Origin: Streptomyces sp. NRRL S-244
GTDB taxonomy: Bacteria > Actinomycetota > Actinomycetes > Streptomycetales > Streptomycetaceae
Assembly: GCF_000717915.1 (NCBI RefSeq)
Contig: NZ_JOCX01000025.1
Span: 1 to 64,000 of the forward strand
Reading direction: 5' to 3'
DNA length: 64,000 bases
A program made the translations under genes and the position numbers. This document shows, piece after piece, positions 55,501 through 64,000 of this stretch. The notes below the pieces were generated by a model. It searched no databases, was not told the DNA's origin, and saw only the letters and a list, made by a program, of their open reading frames with translations. Position 1 is the stretch's first letter; the number at the start of each line of letters is the position of its first letter.

Positions 55501-57448
55501 CGGAGCGTGCGAATCCGGTCTTCGCGGGGTCGTCCTCGTTCTCCGGGAACTGCTTCGACGTCACCAGCGGCGTCCGGTCCGGGCGGGTCCGGTCGATGGT
55601 GAAGAGGCACTGGCCGGCCCAGGGGCCGGGCGGGCCGACGTTGTCCAGCGTCCGTACGTCCCACCGGTACGTGCCGTTCAGGTCCTTGGCCGGGATGCGC
55701 AGCTGTGCGACGTTGCCGTTGGTGGCCTTGATGACGGACTTGGTCTGGCTGGAGGAGCCGTCCTTCCACCAGTGGAACTCGGCGCCCAGGGAGTTGTCCC
55801 CCTTGTCCTTGTCCTTCACCCGGGCGCGTAGGACGATCTCGTCGGTGGTCCCGATGACACCGCCCGTGCAGGGCACGGAGGGGTCGGTGGAGCGGTCCGT
55901 GATCTTGTCCGGGGTGGTGTTGAACGTCGTGGAGACGCGGGCGCTGTTCGGGTCCAGCTTGCGCCAGGAGACGTCGACGGTGTCCTTGGCGGCCTTCAGG
56001 CCGATGGTCCAGGTGCTCCAGTGCTTCTGCGCGGCCGCCGCGACGGCCGACTTCACGTTGAACTCGATCAGGTCGCCGTCGCCGGGGCAGTTGCGCCCGC
56101 CGTAGGACTGGCCGCTGGAGTCGACGAGGCGCCTCCAGTCGGGCTGGTTGTTCCAGGTGGTCGACTTGGAGATGGGGCCCGTCTCCCAGGCCTGGATGTC
56201 ACCGGACTTGCAGCTCCAGGAGCCGGCCGACTTCTGCTTGATGCGCAGGGTCGACTCGATGATCTGCTTGTCCCAGTAGTCCTTCATCCCGACCTGGAAG
56301 AAGGTCTTGGCGCAGATCACGGCGTCGCCGTTGGCGGCGTCCTTGGCGCAGCCGACGCGGGCGTCCTTGCTGAGGGTGCCGCCGTTCCAGTAGTTCGTGC
56401 TCGGCGAGGACGGGAACGCGTTGTGCTTGTACGCGATCGTCCACGCCGTCTTCCAGGCGTCCCAGGTCGGGTCGATCACGACCGGGTACGTGGTCTCCGG
56501 CGCCTTGAGCAGGCTCTGGTCCGGGGTCAGGGTGAGCGTGGAGCCGTTCAGCCGGACTCCGAGGTCGGCCTGCCTGGCACCGGTGGTGACGCCCTCGACC
56601 GGCGCCGGGGGAGCCTCGGCGGCCGCGGAACGCAGGAGGGACTTGGCAGCGGTCGCCGGTGCGGCCGGCGTGCCGGCAGCGGCCTCGGCCTTCTGTCCGC
56701 CCGCGTCCCACATCTGGGGCTTCGCCGAGCCGAAGACGGTCTGCCCGGCCGGGTCCACGGCGCGCAGCTGCCCGTCGGCTTCGGCCCGTACGGTGAGCCC
56801 CTCGGCCTTCAGGCCGAAGGAGAGGGAGGCCAGGGCCGGGTTGGCGGCGGCCTCACGGGACTTGACGACGAGCGCGTGGGAGAAGCTGTCCACGGTCGCG
56901 CTCACCCGCAGGTCCACCCCGGGCAGCACCTCGGGGTAGAGCGCGCTGCTGCCGTCGAGCCGGGGTTCGGGCAGCGGCGCCGGCCAGCTCAGGGCCACGT
57001 CGCGGCCGTTCTCCGACATCACCGCGAGGGGGGAGTCGCCGCCCCCCGAAAACGTCAGCCCGATGGAGGCGGCCTTCGGGGCGAGGCGGCCGTCGGGGCC
57101 TTTCTGCAGCGTGGTGTCGACGGGAATGAGCTTTCCGCCTCGGCGTACCCGTACGGGAACCAGGGCGTGCTCCGCCGTTTGTGTTCCGTTCGGATTGGCC
57201 CACACCTCGTCCGTCTCGGTGCGCAGGCCCACGATTTCGACCGGCTTTCCGGTCCGCTCGGCCTCGGCGGCCGCCTTCTCGGCTTCGGCGGCGGGCGCCG
57301 ACCGCCCGGCGGCGGGGCCGGAGTCCGCCGCCGCGGCGAGGGGTGCGGTACCCATCAGGCCCGCGGTCAGGGCCAGTGTCGTGACCAGTGCCGACGCCCG
57401 CAAGCGAGGCTGGCCGGTGGCGCGTTGCCGCGCCAGGGGTGGTCTCAC
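52544..57448 (-). CDS. Giant secreted DNRLRE / FG-GAP / LGFP-repeat protein (1,634 aa)
   Basis: A signal peptide (LVTTLALTAGLMGTAPLAAA-AD) is followed by an N-terminal domain common to Streptomyces Rhs-partner proteins (GKLIPVDTTLQKGPDGRLAP). A DNRLRE-type domain (about 300-510) and Ig-like linkers come next. FG-GAP/VCBS repeats with calcium-binding DxNxDG loops (GDLNGDGTVDIWSVD) follow, then three to four LGFP repeats (GAWVVWGGIRAKWLAMGAEKGILGYP). Six more FG-GAP repeats close the protein (GDFNGDGRSDLATAYDYGDN, GDVNGDGRADIVALYGYAD, ...). FG-GAP repeats form calcium-stabilised beta propellers and LGFP repeats bind cell-wall or mycolate layers. GTG 57448 has GAGGAACCTCC upstream. The divergent Rhs gene suggests a functional pair. 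Confidence 0.9.
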   Translation of the reverse strand: MRPPLARQRATGQPRLRASALVTTLALTAGLMGTAPLAAAADSGPAAGRSAPAAEAEKAAAEAERTGKPVEIVGLRTETDEVWANPNGTQTAEHALVPVRVRRGGKLIPVDTTLQKGPDGRLAPKAASIGLTFSGGGDSPLAVMSENGRDVALSWPAPLPEPRLDGSSALYPEVLPGVDLRVSATVDSFSHALVVKSREAAANPALASLSFGLKAEGLTVRAEADGQLRAVDPAGQTVFGSAKPQMWDAGGQKAEAAAGTPAAPATAAKSLLRSAAAEAPPAPVEGVTTGARQADLGVRLNGSTLTLTPDQSLLKAPETTYPVVIDPTWDAWKTAWTIAYKHNAFPSSPSTNYWNGGTLSKDARVGCAKDAANGDAVICAKTFFQVGMKDYWDKQIIESTLRIKQKSAGSWSCKSGDIQAWETGPISKSTTWNNQPDWRRLVDSSGQSYGGRNCPGDGDLIEFNVKSAVAAAAQKHWSTWTIGLKAAKDTVDVSWRKLDPNSARVSTTFNTTPDKITDRSTDPSVPCTGGVIGTTDEIVLRARVKDKDKGDNSLGAEFHWWKDGSSSQTKSVIKATNGNVAQLRIPAKDLNGTYRWDVRTLDNVGPPGPWAGQCLFTIDRTRPDRTPLVTSKQFPENEDDPAKTGFARSEGTFTLSANGVKDVTGFEWWTDSNPKVNKIAPTTVGGSVDVKYTPTTAGPQRLFVRSLDASGNRSNLKEYLFYAKRLATRDKHGDLNGDGTVDIWSVDPGSGLLWMHPGKGDGTFDLSRQLDDQGSFADAASLTHRGSWNEDYYEDLVALQPSPDNSRKNLYVYPNKGDGDLESADANRIELQVGNPDVDDHWSDADQAVAIGSVDDDNGDGKVDDADQPDLLVKTGDQLWLYRGSAVGFLDAFGEPVLLGNADWKNMTLMAPGDLNGDRLPEVWARDTVTGKIHQYTSRVTTEPGAVTVADLSVFADPAVRTTSIGSGFTGAAYAHLSSNGDFEANGLADLWSRDGNGRITEFPGQAPAGGSAFGAGRQLVLGGTSWSECQAFTSAATGTHTLCGPILAKYLAKGGTSIGYPTTDVLVPSDGVGRYVNLRGPGQTSDNGSIYWHPSSGAWVVWGGIRAKWLAMGAEKGILGYPTSDETPTFDGTGRFSTFYSAAGGKGGIYWSTETGAWSVHGSIYATYVSLGGPASRIGYPVTDETNVGDGSVARFNHFRPRSDAEATASIYWSKGNGASAIRGSIRRRWIAMGAEKSTLGYPTSYEYEVAGGVREDFEKGYIRANTVTGATFEHQPADRTAHLRTDLSGDFNGDGRSDLATAYDYGDNTTALWVFDALPGGGYAEPTVRWTSTKGGFSHQRAKWTAGDVNGDGRADIVALYGYADGSNSLWSFLSNTTGTFTPVKGVTTTAGTGAGSFDWARTKPFAGDFNGDGKADVAMVYDYGNGEAGAHTWTSKGDGFFNPAAASWRTPAGNWWTDHATWRVGDFNGDKRDDIVALYGYTAGGVAVFTFLAQPNGGVAAPVKSWNQPAGGAWEYAKIKFTAGDYNGDGRADAALMYDHGDGHASLSTLLAKPDGTVGDAVRSWDTPEGNWYGTNAGMPLSGDSDGDGRADISSLYNYASGASGTFTFKSRPDGGFENGFLSWQTLPGTW

Positions 57449-57743
57449 GGAGGTTCCTCGTAGTCGATCCGGGCACGTACGGAGGGTTCCTGCGCACGGA
57501 TGGCTTGATCAGTCCGGGCGAGCTTCTCATGACCTGCGGCACCTCCGGGAAAACCGGAAGTGGAAATTCCTATTCCATTCTCCTTCTGTCCGACTTTGCC
57601 TCGACTTGATGCGTACTTTGCGGTACGGAATTACTGCTCTGGAGGCGGTCGGAAATGTGGTGCAGCCCTCACTGTTACGGTCTTGGGCCTACGTCCGAAT
57701 AGTGTGTACATTCGTGCACGCGTGAGCTTTGACGGAACCCAAT
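57449..57743. promoter_or_regulatory. Divergent promoter region between the FG-GAP and Rhs genes
   Basis: 295 bp including an AT-rich tract (TGGAAATTCCTATTCCATTC near 57560) suitable for divergent promoters. No gene was seen. Confidence 0.5.
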
Positions 57744-60700
57744 TTGCGAAATCGAAATTGGTACGCTAGGGACGGAAAGCGCAGACGCGCACTCGGCTGG
57801 GCGATACCGGCCCTGTCCGTTGCCCTCTGCGTGACCGGGCTCGCCTCGCCACCGGCGTCCGCAGCCTCCTCCTCCCCGCCGGCCCTGCAGAAGCTGACCA
57901 AGGTCGGCGGCAAGCCGGTCACCGGCAAGCCCGCCCCCACACCCGCCGAGTCCCAGCGCAACAAGTGGACCGCACCGCCCAAGGTGGCCTGGCCCGCAGC
58001 CGGTTCGGCCGAGGTCCAGGTCCCCGCCCCAGTCCCCGTCCCAGTCCCCGCCCGGGGCTCCGCGCCCGCCGACGGCCGCTCGCGGATGCTCTCGGCTCCC
58101 GCGGCGGGCGGCCCCGCAGCCCCGCCGCCGGGCCCGGCCAAGGCCGGGACCCTGCCGGTACGGATCGCCGCCGCGGCCCCGGCGGCTGCCGGCGCGCCCG
58201 CAACCCCCGCCGCGCCGCAGCCTCGTAGCGCCGGCGCCCCGCAGGCGCTCTCCGCCCCGGCCGCCGACGCCCCGGCCGCCGACGCCCCGCCCGCGGTAGC
58301 CCCGGCCGCCGACACCCCGGTCAAGGTGAAGGTCGACCTGCTCGACCGCAGCGCCGCCGACAAGGCGGGCGTCCCGAGCGGGCTCCTGATGACCGTCAAG
58401 CGGACCGACACCCGCGCCGGCGACGCACCGGTCTCGGTCGAGCTCGACTACAACGCCTTCAAGAACGCGTACGGCGGCAGCTGGGGTTCCCGGCTCCGCT
58501 TCACCGCGCTGCCGGCCTGCGTACTCACGACGCCCGAGCGCCCCGAGTGCCGTATGGCCACCCCGGTCACCGCGAAGAACGACGCGAGCACCGGCACGCT
58601 CACGGCCACCGTGGCGACGGCGGCACAGCCCGGCTCCGCCGCCGCGGCCGGCTCCTTCGCCACCCAAGGCACCGGCGGTGCGCGCTCCGGCACCCCCATG
58701 ATGCTGGCCTCGGCCGCCGCGGCCGCCCCCACGGTGCTGGCCGCAGCGCCGAGCGCCGACGGCGCCAACGGCACCTTCAAGGCCACCTCGCTGAACCCGT
58801 CCGGCTCCTGGCAGGCGGGCGGCTCGGCCGGCGACTTCTCCTGGTCCTACCCGCTCGAAGTGCCGGCCTCGCTCGGCGGCCCGAGCCCGTCCCTGGCCCT
58901 CGGGTACTCCAGCGCCCAGATCGACGGCCGCACCTCGGCGTCCTCCCAGCAGACCTCCTGGGTCGGCGACGGCTGGGACCTGGGGTCGAACTTCATCGAG
59001 CGCTCCTTCATCCCCTGCAGCCAGGACAAGAAGGAGGGGTCCGGGTTCAACAACCCCAAGGACGACACCGGCGACCTCTGCCACTCCGTCTCCACGGTCA
59101 CGATGTCCCTCAACGGCGGCTCCACACAGCTCGTCCGGGACGACAAGACCGGCCTCTGGCGCCCCTCCGACGACGACGGCTCCCGCGTGGAGCTGCTCTC
59201 CGGCGCCGACAACGGTGACAAGAAGGGCGAGCACTGGCGGGTCACCACCCCGCAGGGCGTCCAGTTCCACTTCGGCCTGAACAAGGTGCCGGGCTGGAGC
59301 ACGGGCAAGCCCGTCACCAACTCGGCGCTGCTGGTTCCGGTCTACGGCAACCACCCGGGCGAGGACTGCTTCAAGGCCGGCGACTTCGCGAACTCGGTCT
59401 GCGACGAGGCCTACCGCTGGAACCTCGACTACGTGGTGGACCCGCGCGGCAACGCGATGACCTACTGGTACGACAAGGAGGTCAACCACTACGGGTCGAA
59501 CTACAAGATCGCGGGCGGTTCCACCAACCGCGCCTACGACCGCGGCGGCTGGCTCGACCACATCTCCTACGGCCTGCGCAGCGACAACCTCTTCGCCAAC
59601 GCCCCGGCCCAGGTGCGGTTCACCGTCGCCGAGCGCTGCCTGAAGACGAAGGACTTCGACTGCGCCGAGGACAAGCTCAAGCCCGAGGTGGACTGGAACA
59701 TCGCCAAGATGTGGCCCGACACCCCCGGCGACCAGCTGTGCGCGGCCAAGGAGGAGTGCAAGGCACGCTTCACGCCGACCTTCTTCACCCGCAAGCGGCT
59801 GACCGAGATCACCACCGAGGTCTGGAACGGCACCACCCACCAGCCCGTCGACACCTGGAAGCTCACCCAGGACTTCCCGCAGACCGGTGACGGCACCGAC
59901 TACCCGCTGTGGCTCTCCGCCGTCCGGCACACCGGCAGGAACGGGAAGGACGGCAAGGAGACCAGCCTCCCGCCGGTCACCTTCCGCGGCAAGCAGCTGC
60001 CCAACCGCGTCGACGGCCTGGACGACGGAAAGCCGCCGTACCTGCGCTACCGCATCGAGGCCATCGACACCGAGACCGGCTCCACGGTCAACGTGCACTA
60101 CCGCGAGCCGGAGTGCCGGGCCGCGAACCCGCGCGTGATCCCGTCCTCCCACGAGTCGAACACCCTGCGGTGCTACCCGGTCATCAGCGAGATACCGGAC
60201 CCGAACGACCCCAAGCGCGAGAAGAAGCTCTACGTCACCGACTGGTTCCACAAGCACCTCGTCGACCAGGTGCAGGAGGAGGACCGCAACGGCAACTCCC
60301 CGACGCGCGTCACCGAATACCAGTACCTCGGCACGCCGGCGTGGGCGTACGACGACGAGACCGAGACGATGCGCCCGAACACGCGCACGTGGTCGCAGTG
60401 GCGCGGCTACGAGCGCGTACGGACGCTGATCGGAGCGGCGCCGGACAAGAGGTCCCTGACCGAGACCCTGTACTTCCGCGGCCTCGACGGCGACCGGGCC
60501 GCCCCCTCGGGCGGCAAGCGTTCGGTGAAGGTCAAGGACTCCGAGGGCAAGGAGCTCGCCGACCACCGCCTCTTCGCCGGCCAGACCCGCGAGGTCCTGG
60601 CCTACAACGGCGAGGGCGGCGCCCTGGAGGCCGCGACCACGTACACCCCGTGGCTGCACGGCCCGACGGCCACCCGGCTGCGCGAGGGCATCGAGCCGCT

Positions 60701-63700
60701 CCAGGCCTTCGTCCGGGGCACCACCAACGTCGCCTCCCGCACGCTGCTCTCCGACAACCGGGGATGGCGGCGCAACGCGCAGGAGACCGAACTCGACGAG
60801 CAGGGCAAACCGCTGACCGTCTCGGACCTCGGCGACCTCGCCGATCCGAAGGACGACAGCTGCACCCGCTACGAGTACGAGTCCGACGAAACCCTGTGGA
60901 TCATCGGCCGCGAGAAGCGGATCGAGACGGTCGGCAAGGCCTGTGACGCCAAGGACGTGAAGCGTCCCGACGACGTGATCTCCGACGCCCGCCTGTCCTA
61001 CGACGCCGTCGGCAACGTGGTCCGCTCGGAGTCCCTGTCCGGGTACGCGAACGGCAAGCCCCAGTACACGCTGGACGGCTCGCTCACCTTCGACGCCTAC
61101 GGGCGCCCGAAGACGACGACCGACGTGTTCGGCAAGGTCACCAAGATCGACTACACCCCGGCCGCCGGACAGATCGTCACCAAGGTCGTCACCACCAACC
61201 CGCTCGGCCACACCGACACCACCGAGACCGACCTCGGCCGCGGTTCGATCCTGGCCAAGCAGGACACCAACGGCCGGCGCAGCGTCATGCAGTACGACGC
61301 ACTCGGCCGTCTCGCCAAGGCGTGGTCCCCGGACCGCGACCCCGTCACCAAGTCCCCGGACGCCGAGTTCGCCTACGACGTCCGCCCGGACGCGCCCGTC
61401 GTCATCAGCACCAAGTCCCTCGTCGACGACGGCACCTACCGCAGCAGCTACGAGATCTTCGACAGCAGCCTGCGCATCCGCCAGACCCAGCTGGAAGCCC
61501 TCGGCGGCGGCCGGGTGATCGCCGACACCTTCTACAACAGCCTCGGCCAGGTCTGGAAGTCCAACGGCGCCTACTACACCGGCGGCACCGCCTCCGGCGA
61601 GCAGTGGGCCCCGAAGGACAACGAGGTGGCATCCTCCACCGTCACCGAGTACGACGGCAGCGGCCGGCCCACCGCGCAGATCTCCCGCAAGTTCGGCGAG
61701 GAGACCTCGCGGACGACCACCTCGTACGGCGGCGACAGCATCACCGTCGACCCGCCGACCGGTGAGACGCCCACCCAGGCGTTCCTCGACGGCCAGGGCC
61801 GCAAGACCGAGCTGCGCTCCTTCCGCTCGGACTCGCCGACCGGCGCGTACGACAGGACCCGCTACGGCTACGACCAGCGCGGCCAGCTGGAGAGCGTCGT
61901 CAACGCGGCCGGGGACACCTGGACCTTCCAGTACGACATCCGGGGCCGCCAGACGAAGGTCACCGACCCGGAGAAGGGCACCACGTCCAAGGTCTTCGGC
62001 AAGGGCGACCGTCTGGAGTCGGTGACCGACCAGCGGAACAAGACCGTGGCGTTCGCCTACGACGGCCTGGGCCGTGTCACCGAGACCCACGAGGGCTCGC
62101 CGGCCGGCGCCAAGCTCAGCGAGATCGTCTACGACACCCTGCCGGGCGCCGTCGGCCTCCCGGTCTCCTCCACCCGCTACGTGGGCGGCAACGCGTACAC
62201 CCACGCCATCACCGGCTACGACCAGGGGTACCGGCCCACCGGATCCACGGTGACCATCCCCAAGTCGGAGGGCGCGCTCGCCGGCACGTACTCCTTCTCC
62301 ACCGGCTACCGGCCCAACACGGGCCTGACCGCGTGGACGCAGCAGCCGGCGATCGGCGGGCTCCCCGCCGAGCGCGTGACGATGACCTACAACCACTTCG
62401 AGCTGCCCACCGTCATGGGTGTGGCGGGCAAGACGTTCGTGGGCAAGGTCGACTACTCGCCGATGGGCGACGTGCTGCGCACGGAGACCGGATCCGCGGG
62501 CTCCCAGCTGTTCACCACCAATTTCTACGACGAGCAGACCCGGCGCCTGACCCGCACCGTCAACGACCGGGAGAAGGCCCCCGGCCGCATCAACGACACG
62601 TCGTACGACTACGACGCCGTCGGCAACATCCTCAAGGTCAAGGACCAGGAGGGCGCGGCCGCCACGGGCACCACGGACACGCAGTGCTTCGCCTACGACT
62701 ACATGCGCCGCATGAGCGAGGCGTGGACGGCGACCGACGACTGCGCGGCCAAGCCGAACGCCACCGGCCCCGGCTCCGCGCCGAAGGTCGGAGGCCCGGC
62801 CCCGTACTGGACGTCGTACTCCTTCGACACGGCGGGCAACCGCACCAAGGAGGTCCAGCACTCCACCAGCGGCGACCTGACCAAGGACGTCATCCGCTCC
62901 TACGGGTACGGCACCCCGGGCAAGCCCGCCGCCAACCGCCTCCAGCGGGTCGACACCACCGGCCCCGGCGGCACCCGCAGCGACTCGTTCACCTACGACG
63001 ACGCCGGCAACACCGAGACCCGCACCGTCCAGGGCAACAGCCAGCGGATGGAGTGGGACGTCGAGGGCCACCTCGCCAAGGTGACCGAGGGCGCGAAGAC
63101 GACCGAGTTCCTCTACGACGCCAACGGCAACCGCCTGATCAAGCGGGACCCGGCCGGTACGACGCTGTACCTGCCCGGCACCGAGGTCCGAATGGCGCCG
63201 AACGGCGCGGTGGAGGCCACGCGCTACTACGCGCACACCGCCGGCCCGACGATGGTGAGGACCGCCAAGGGCGGTGCGGTCACCACCTCGTACCTCCTCG
63301 CCGACAACAACGGCACGGCCACCACCGCCGTCGACGGGGCCACCCAGGCCGTCACGCGCCGCAAGTTCACCCCCTTCGGGGACGCGCGGGGCACCGCCCC
63401 GGCGGTGTGGCCCGGCAAGAAGGCCTTCGTCGGCGGCGAGACGGACGAGTCCACCGGGCTGGTGCACCTGGGGGCGCGGGAGTACGACCCGGCCACCGGG
63501 CGGTTCCTGTCCGTCGACCCGATCGTCGACTACAACGAGGCCGCGCAGCAGAACCCGTACGCCTACGCCAACAACTCGCCCGTGACGTTCTCGGACCCCT
63601 CCGGCCAGGCCATCGCGCCCCCAGTGATGCCGATCAAGGACTTCACGGACGCCGAAGTGGCCTGGGCGAACTGGGCGAACGGCCGCAGCGCCCTCGACGT

Positions 63701-64000
63701 CGCGCTGGACGTGGCCATCGGCATCCTCAAGGACGCCTCCGGCTACAACGACATCAAGGCCTGCCTCGGCGGTGACTGGGGTGCCTGCGCCGGCCTCGCC
63801 TTCGAGGCGGCCCTGCCCTTCGCCGGCAAGGCCAAGCGGATCCTCAAGGCCCTGGACCGGGCCTGGGACGCGTTCAACAGCTGGATGGGCAAGCTGAAGC
63901 TCGCCCGGGACATCCTGGCGCGCGTCGAGCGCTACCAGCAGGCCATGGCCAAGTACGCCGAGGACCTGGCCGAATGGAAACGCCAGATCGAGGAAGCGGC
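57744..64000 (+). CDS. Rhs / YD-repeat polymorphic-toxin-type protein (3' end beyond window)
   Basis: The open frame covers 2,085 codons and continues past the window. A signal peptide (GWAIPALSVALCVTGLASPPASA-AS) leads to a Pro/Ala-rich region. A SpvB/TcdB-like N-terminal domain follows (GDFSWSYPLEVPASLGGPSPSLALGYSS, WVGDGWDLGSNFIERSF). Then come YD/RHS repeats (YDALGRLAKAW, YDQRGQLESVVNAAGD, YDYDAVGNILKVKD, FLYDANGNRLIKRD) and the Rhs core end GAREYDPATGRFLSVDP. Only the first part of the variable C-terminal region is present (ALDVALDVAIGILKDASGYNDIK, a pretoxin-like helix), so the toxin tip is outside the window. Start: TTG 57744, with TTG 57729 as an alternative; no strong ribosome site. 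Rhs proteins encapsulate a C-terminal toxin that acts on competitors. Confidence 0.92.
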   Translation, partial: MRNRNWYARDGKRRRALGWAIPALSVALCVTGLASPPASAASSSPPALQKLTKVGGKPVTGKPAPTPAESQRNKWTAPPKVAWPAAGSAEVQVPAPVPVPVPARGSAPADGRSRMLSAPAAGGPAAPPPGPAKAGTLPVRIAAAAPAAAGAPATPAAPQPRSAGAPQALSAPAADAPAADAPPAVAPAADTPVKVKVDLLDRSAADKAGVPSGLLMTVKRTDTRAGDAPVSVELDYNAFKNAYGGSWGSRLRFTALPACVLTTPERPECRMATPVTAKNDASTGTLTATVATAAQPGSAAAAGSFATQGTGGARSGTPMMLASAAAAAPTVLAAAPSADGANGTFKATSLNPSGSWQAGGSAGDFSWSYPLEVPASLGGPSPSLALGYSSAQIDGRTSASSQQTSWVGDGWDLGSNFIERSFIPCSQDKKEGSGFNNPKDDTGDLCHSVSTVTMSLNGGSTQLVRDDKTGLWRPSDDDGSRVELLSGADNGDKKGEHWRVTTPQGVQFHFGLNKVPGWSTGKPVTNSALLVPVYGNHPGEDCFKAGDFANSVCDEAYRWNLDYVVDPRGNAMTYWYDKEVNHYGSNYKIAGGSTNRAYDRGGWLDHISYGLRSDNLFANAPAQVRFTVAERCLKTKDFDCAEDKLKPEVDWNIAKMWPDTPGDQLCAAKEECKARFTPTFFTRKRLTEITTEVWNGTTHQPVDTWKLTQDFPQTGDGTDYPLWLSAVRHTGRNGKDGKETSLPPVTFRGKQLPNRVDGLDDGKPPYLRYRIEAIDTETGSTVNVHYREPECRAANPRVIPSSHESNTLRCYPVISEIPDPNDPKREKKLYVTDWFHKHLVDQVQEEDRNGNSPTRVTEYQYLGTPAWAYDDETETMRPNTRTWSQWRGYERVRTLIGAAPDKRSLTETLYFRGLDGDRAAPSGGKRSVKVKDSEGKELADHRLFAGQTREVLAYNGEGGALEAATTYTPWLHGPTATRLREGIEPLQAFVRGTTNVASRTLLSDNRGWRRNAQETELDEQGKPLTVSDLGDLADPKDDSCTRYEYESDETLWIIGREKRIETVGKACDAKDVKRPDDVISDARLSYDAVGNVVRSESLSGYANGKPQYTLDGSLTFDAYGRPKTTTDVFGKVTKIDYTPAAGQIVTKVVTTNPLGHTDTTETDLGRGSILAKQDTNGRRSVMQYDALGRLAKAWSPDRDPVTKSPDAEFAYDVRPDAPVVISTKSLVDDGTYRSSYEIFDSSLRIRQTQLEALGGGRVIADTFYNSLGQVWKSNGAYYTGGTASGEQWAPKDNEVASSTVTEYDGSGRPTAQISRKFGEETSRTTTSYGGDSITVDPPTGETPTQAFLDGQGRKTELRSFRSDSPTGAYDRTRYGYDQRGQLESVVNAAGDTWTFQYDIRGRQTKVTDPEKGTTSKVFGKGDRLESVTDQRNKTVAFAYDGLGRVTETHEGSPAGAKLSEIVYDTLPGAVGLPVSSTRYVGGNAYTHAITGYDQGYRPTGSTVTIPKSEGALAGTYSFSTGYRPNTGLTAWTQQPAIGGLPAERVTMTYNHFELPTVMGVAGKTFVGKVDYSPMGDVLRTETGSAGSQLFTTNFYDEQTRRLTRTVNDREKAPGRINDTSYDYDAVGNILKVKDQEGAAATGTTDTQCFAYDYMRRMSEAWTATDDCAAKPNATGPGSAPKVGGPAPYWTSYSFDTAGNRTKEVQHSTSGDLTKDVIRSYGYGTPGKPAANRLQRVDTTGPGGTRSDSFTYDDAGNTETRTVQGNSQRMEWDVEGHLAKVTEGAKTTEFLYDANGNRLIKRDPAGTTLYLPGTEVRMAPNGAVEATRYYAHTAGPTMVRTAKGGAVTTSYLLADNNGTATTAVDGATQAVTRRKFTPFGDARGTAPAVWPGKKAFVGGETDESTGLVHLGAREYDPATGRFLSVDPIVDYNEAAQQNPYAYANNSPVTFSDPSGQAIAPPVMPIKDFTDAEVAWANWANGRSALDVALDVAIGILKDASGYNDIKACLGGDWGACAGLAFEAALPFAGKAKRILKALDRAWDAFNSWMGKLKLARDILARVERYQQAMAKYAEDLAEWKRQIEEA

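Noticed and set aside
57675..63467. Very long open frame on the minus strand opposite the Rhs gene
   Set aside because: It is a G+C-bias shadow of the Rhs frame: no domains, Gly/Val/Arg-rich, no ribosome site, while the plus strand has clear YD repeats.
1..64000. CRISPR array, tRNA/rRNA genes, integrase or attachment site
   Set aside because: No regularly spaced repeats, no tRNA- or rRNA-like sequence and no integrase were seen on reading both strands; a covariance-model scan would be needed to exclude small RNAs.

Overview
The window is about 70% or more G+C, with codon third positions almost always G or C, many GTG/TTG starts, apparently leaderless genes, and Streptomyces-type families (Lsr2-like, BlaI/M56, GH15, Rhs with an FG-GAP partner, PAS-PP2C phosphatase, RRHxDL leader peptides). 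It is most likely a chromosomal segment of a Streptomyces or close relative. The mix of solitary regulators, secreted enzymes, toxin-like proteins, pseudogenes and one IS remnant suggests an accessory region rather than the conserved core. I saw no rRNA, tRNA, CRISPR array or intact insertion sequence.

Region by region. 1-3.9 kb is an organosulfur island: the start of an SsuA-like lipoprotein, two RRHxDL-type leader peptides, a cysteine-free Rrf2 (CymR-like) regulator, a DszC/SfnB-like flavin monooxygenase and a receiver-less OmpR-type DNA-binding protein, tied together by three copies of one 20-bp motif. 4-5 kb carries a secreted sphingomyelinase D/phospholipase D. 5.1-9.4 kb is a BlaI/M56-controlled set of undecaprenyl-phosphate recycling enzymes (DedA, PAP2, UppP) with four GTCTAC-N6-GTAGAC operators and a truncated second BlaI. 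9.6-24.9 kb is mixed metabolism: LysR, tautomerase, SRPBCC, PPOX-like, SUKH-like, alpha/beta hydrolase, P450, GH15, TetR and alcohol dehydrogenase with shared operators, and MFS.

24.9-28.6 kb holds a MarR-MFS operon divergent from a second-type enolase, an autoregulated-looking HTH pair, and a gene for a ribosome-inactivating protein (RIP-fold rRNA N-glycosidase). 28.7-37.5 kb has a sigma-factor/membrane-protein operon facing a two-gene operon whose second product is a 1,494-residue NACHT/STAND ATPase with a long helical-repeat tail. 37.6-42.5 kb has a PAS-PP2C phosphatase, a 777-residue Macro + uracil-DNA-glycosylase-like + ADP-ribosyltransferase fusion, and a solitary hydroxymethylbilane synthase. 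42.6-52.2 kb has GlxA/AraC and MBL genes, an amino-acid permease, a mini-Lsr2, a GNSG-repeat secreted protein, an esterase, a cold-shock protein, HTH and zinc-ribbon proteins, and an IS5-family relic. 52.5-64 kb is a divergent pair of giant secreted proteins: a 1,634-residue DNRLRE/FG-GAP/LGFP protein and an Rhs/YD-repeat protein whose toxin tip lies beyond the window.

The most unusual content is the Macro-UDG-ART fusion (39.0-41.3 kb). Next come the sulfur regulon with paired leader peptides, the BlaI lipid-carrier regulon, the RIP with altered active-site tyrosines, and the NACHT operon. All functions are inferred from sequence alone; no database search was run.
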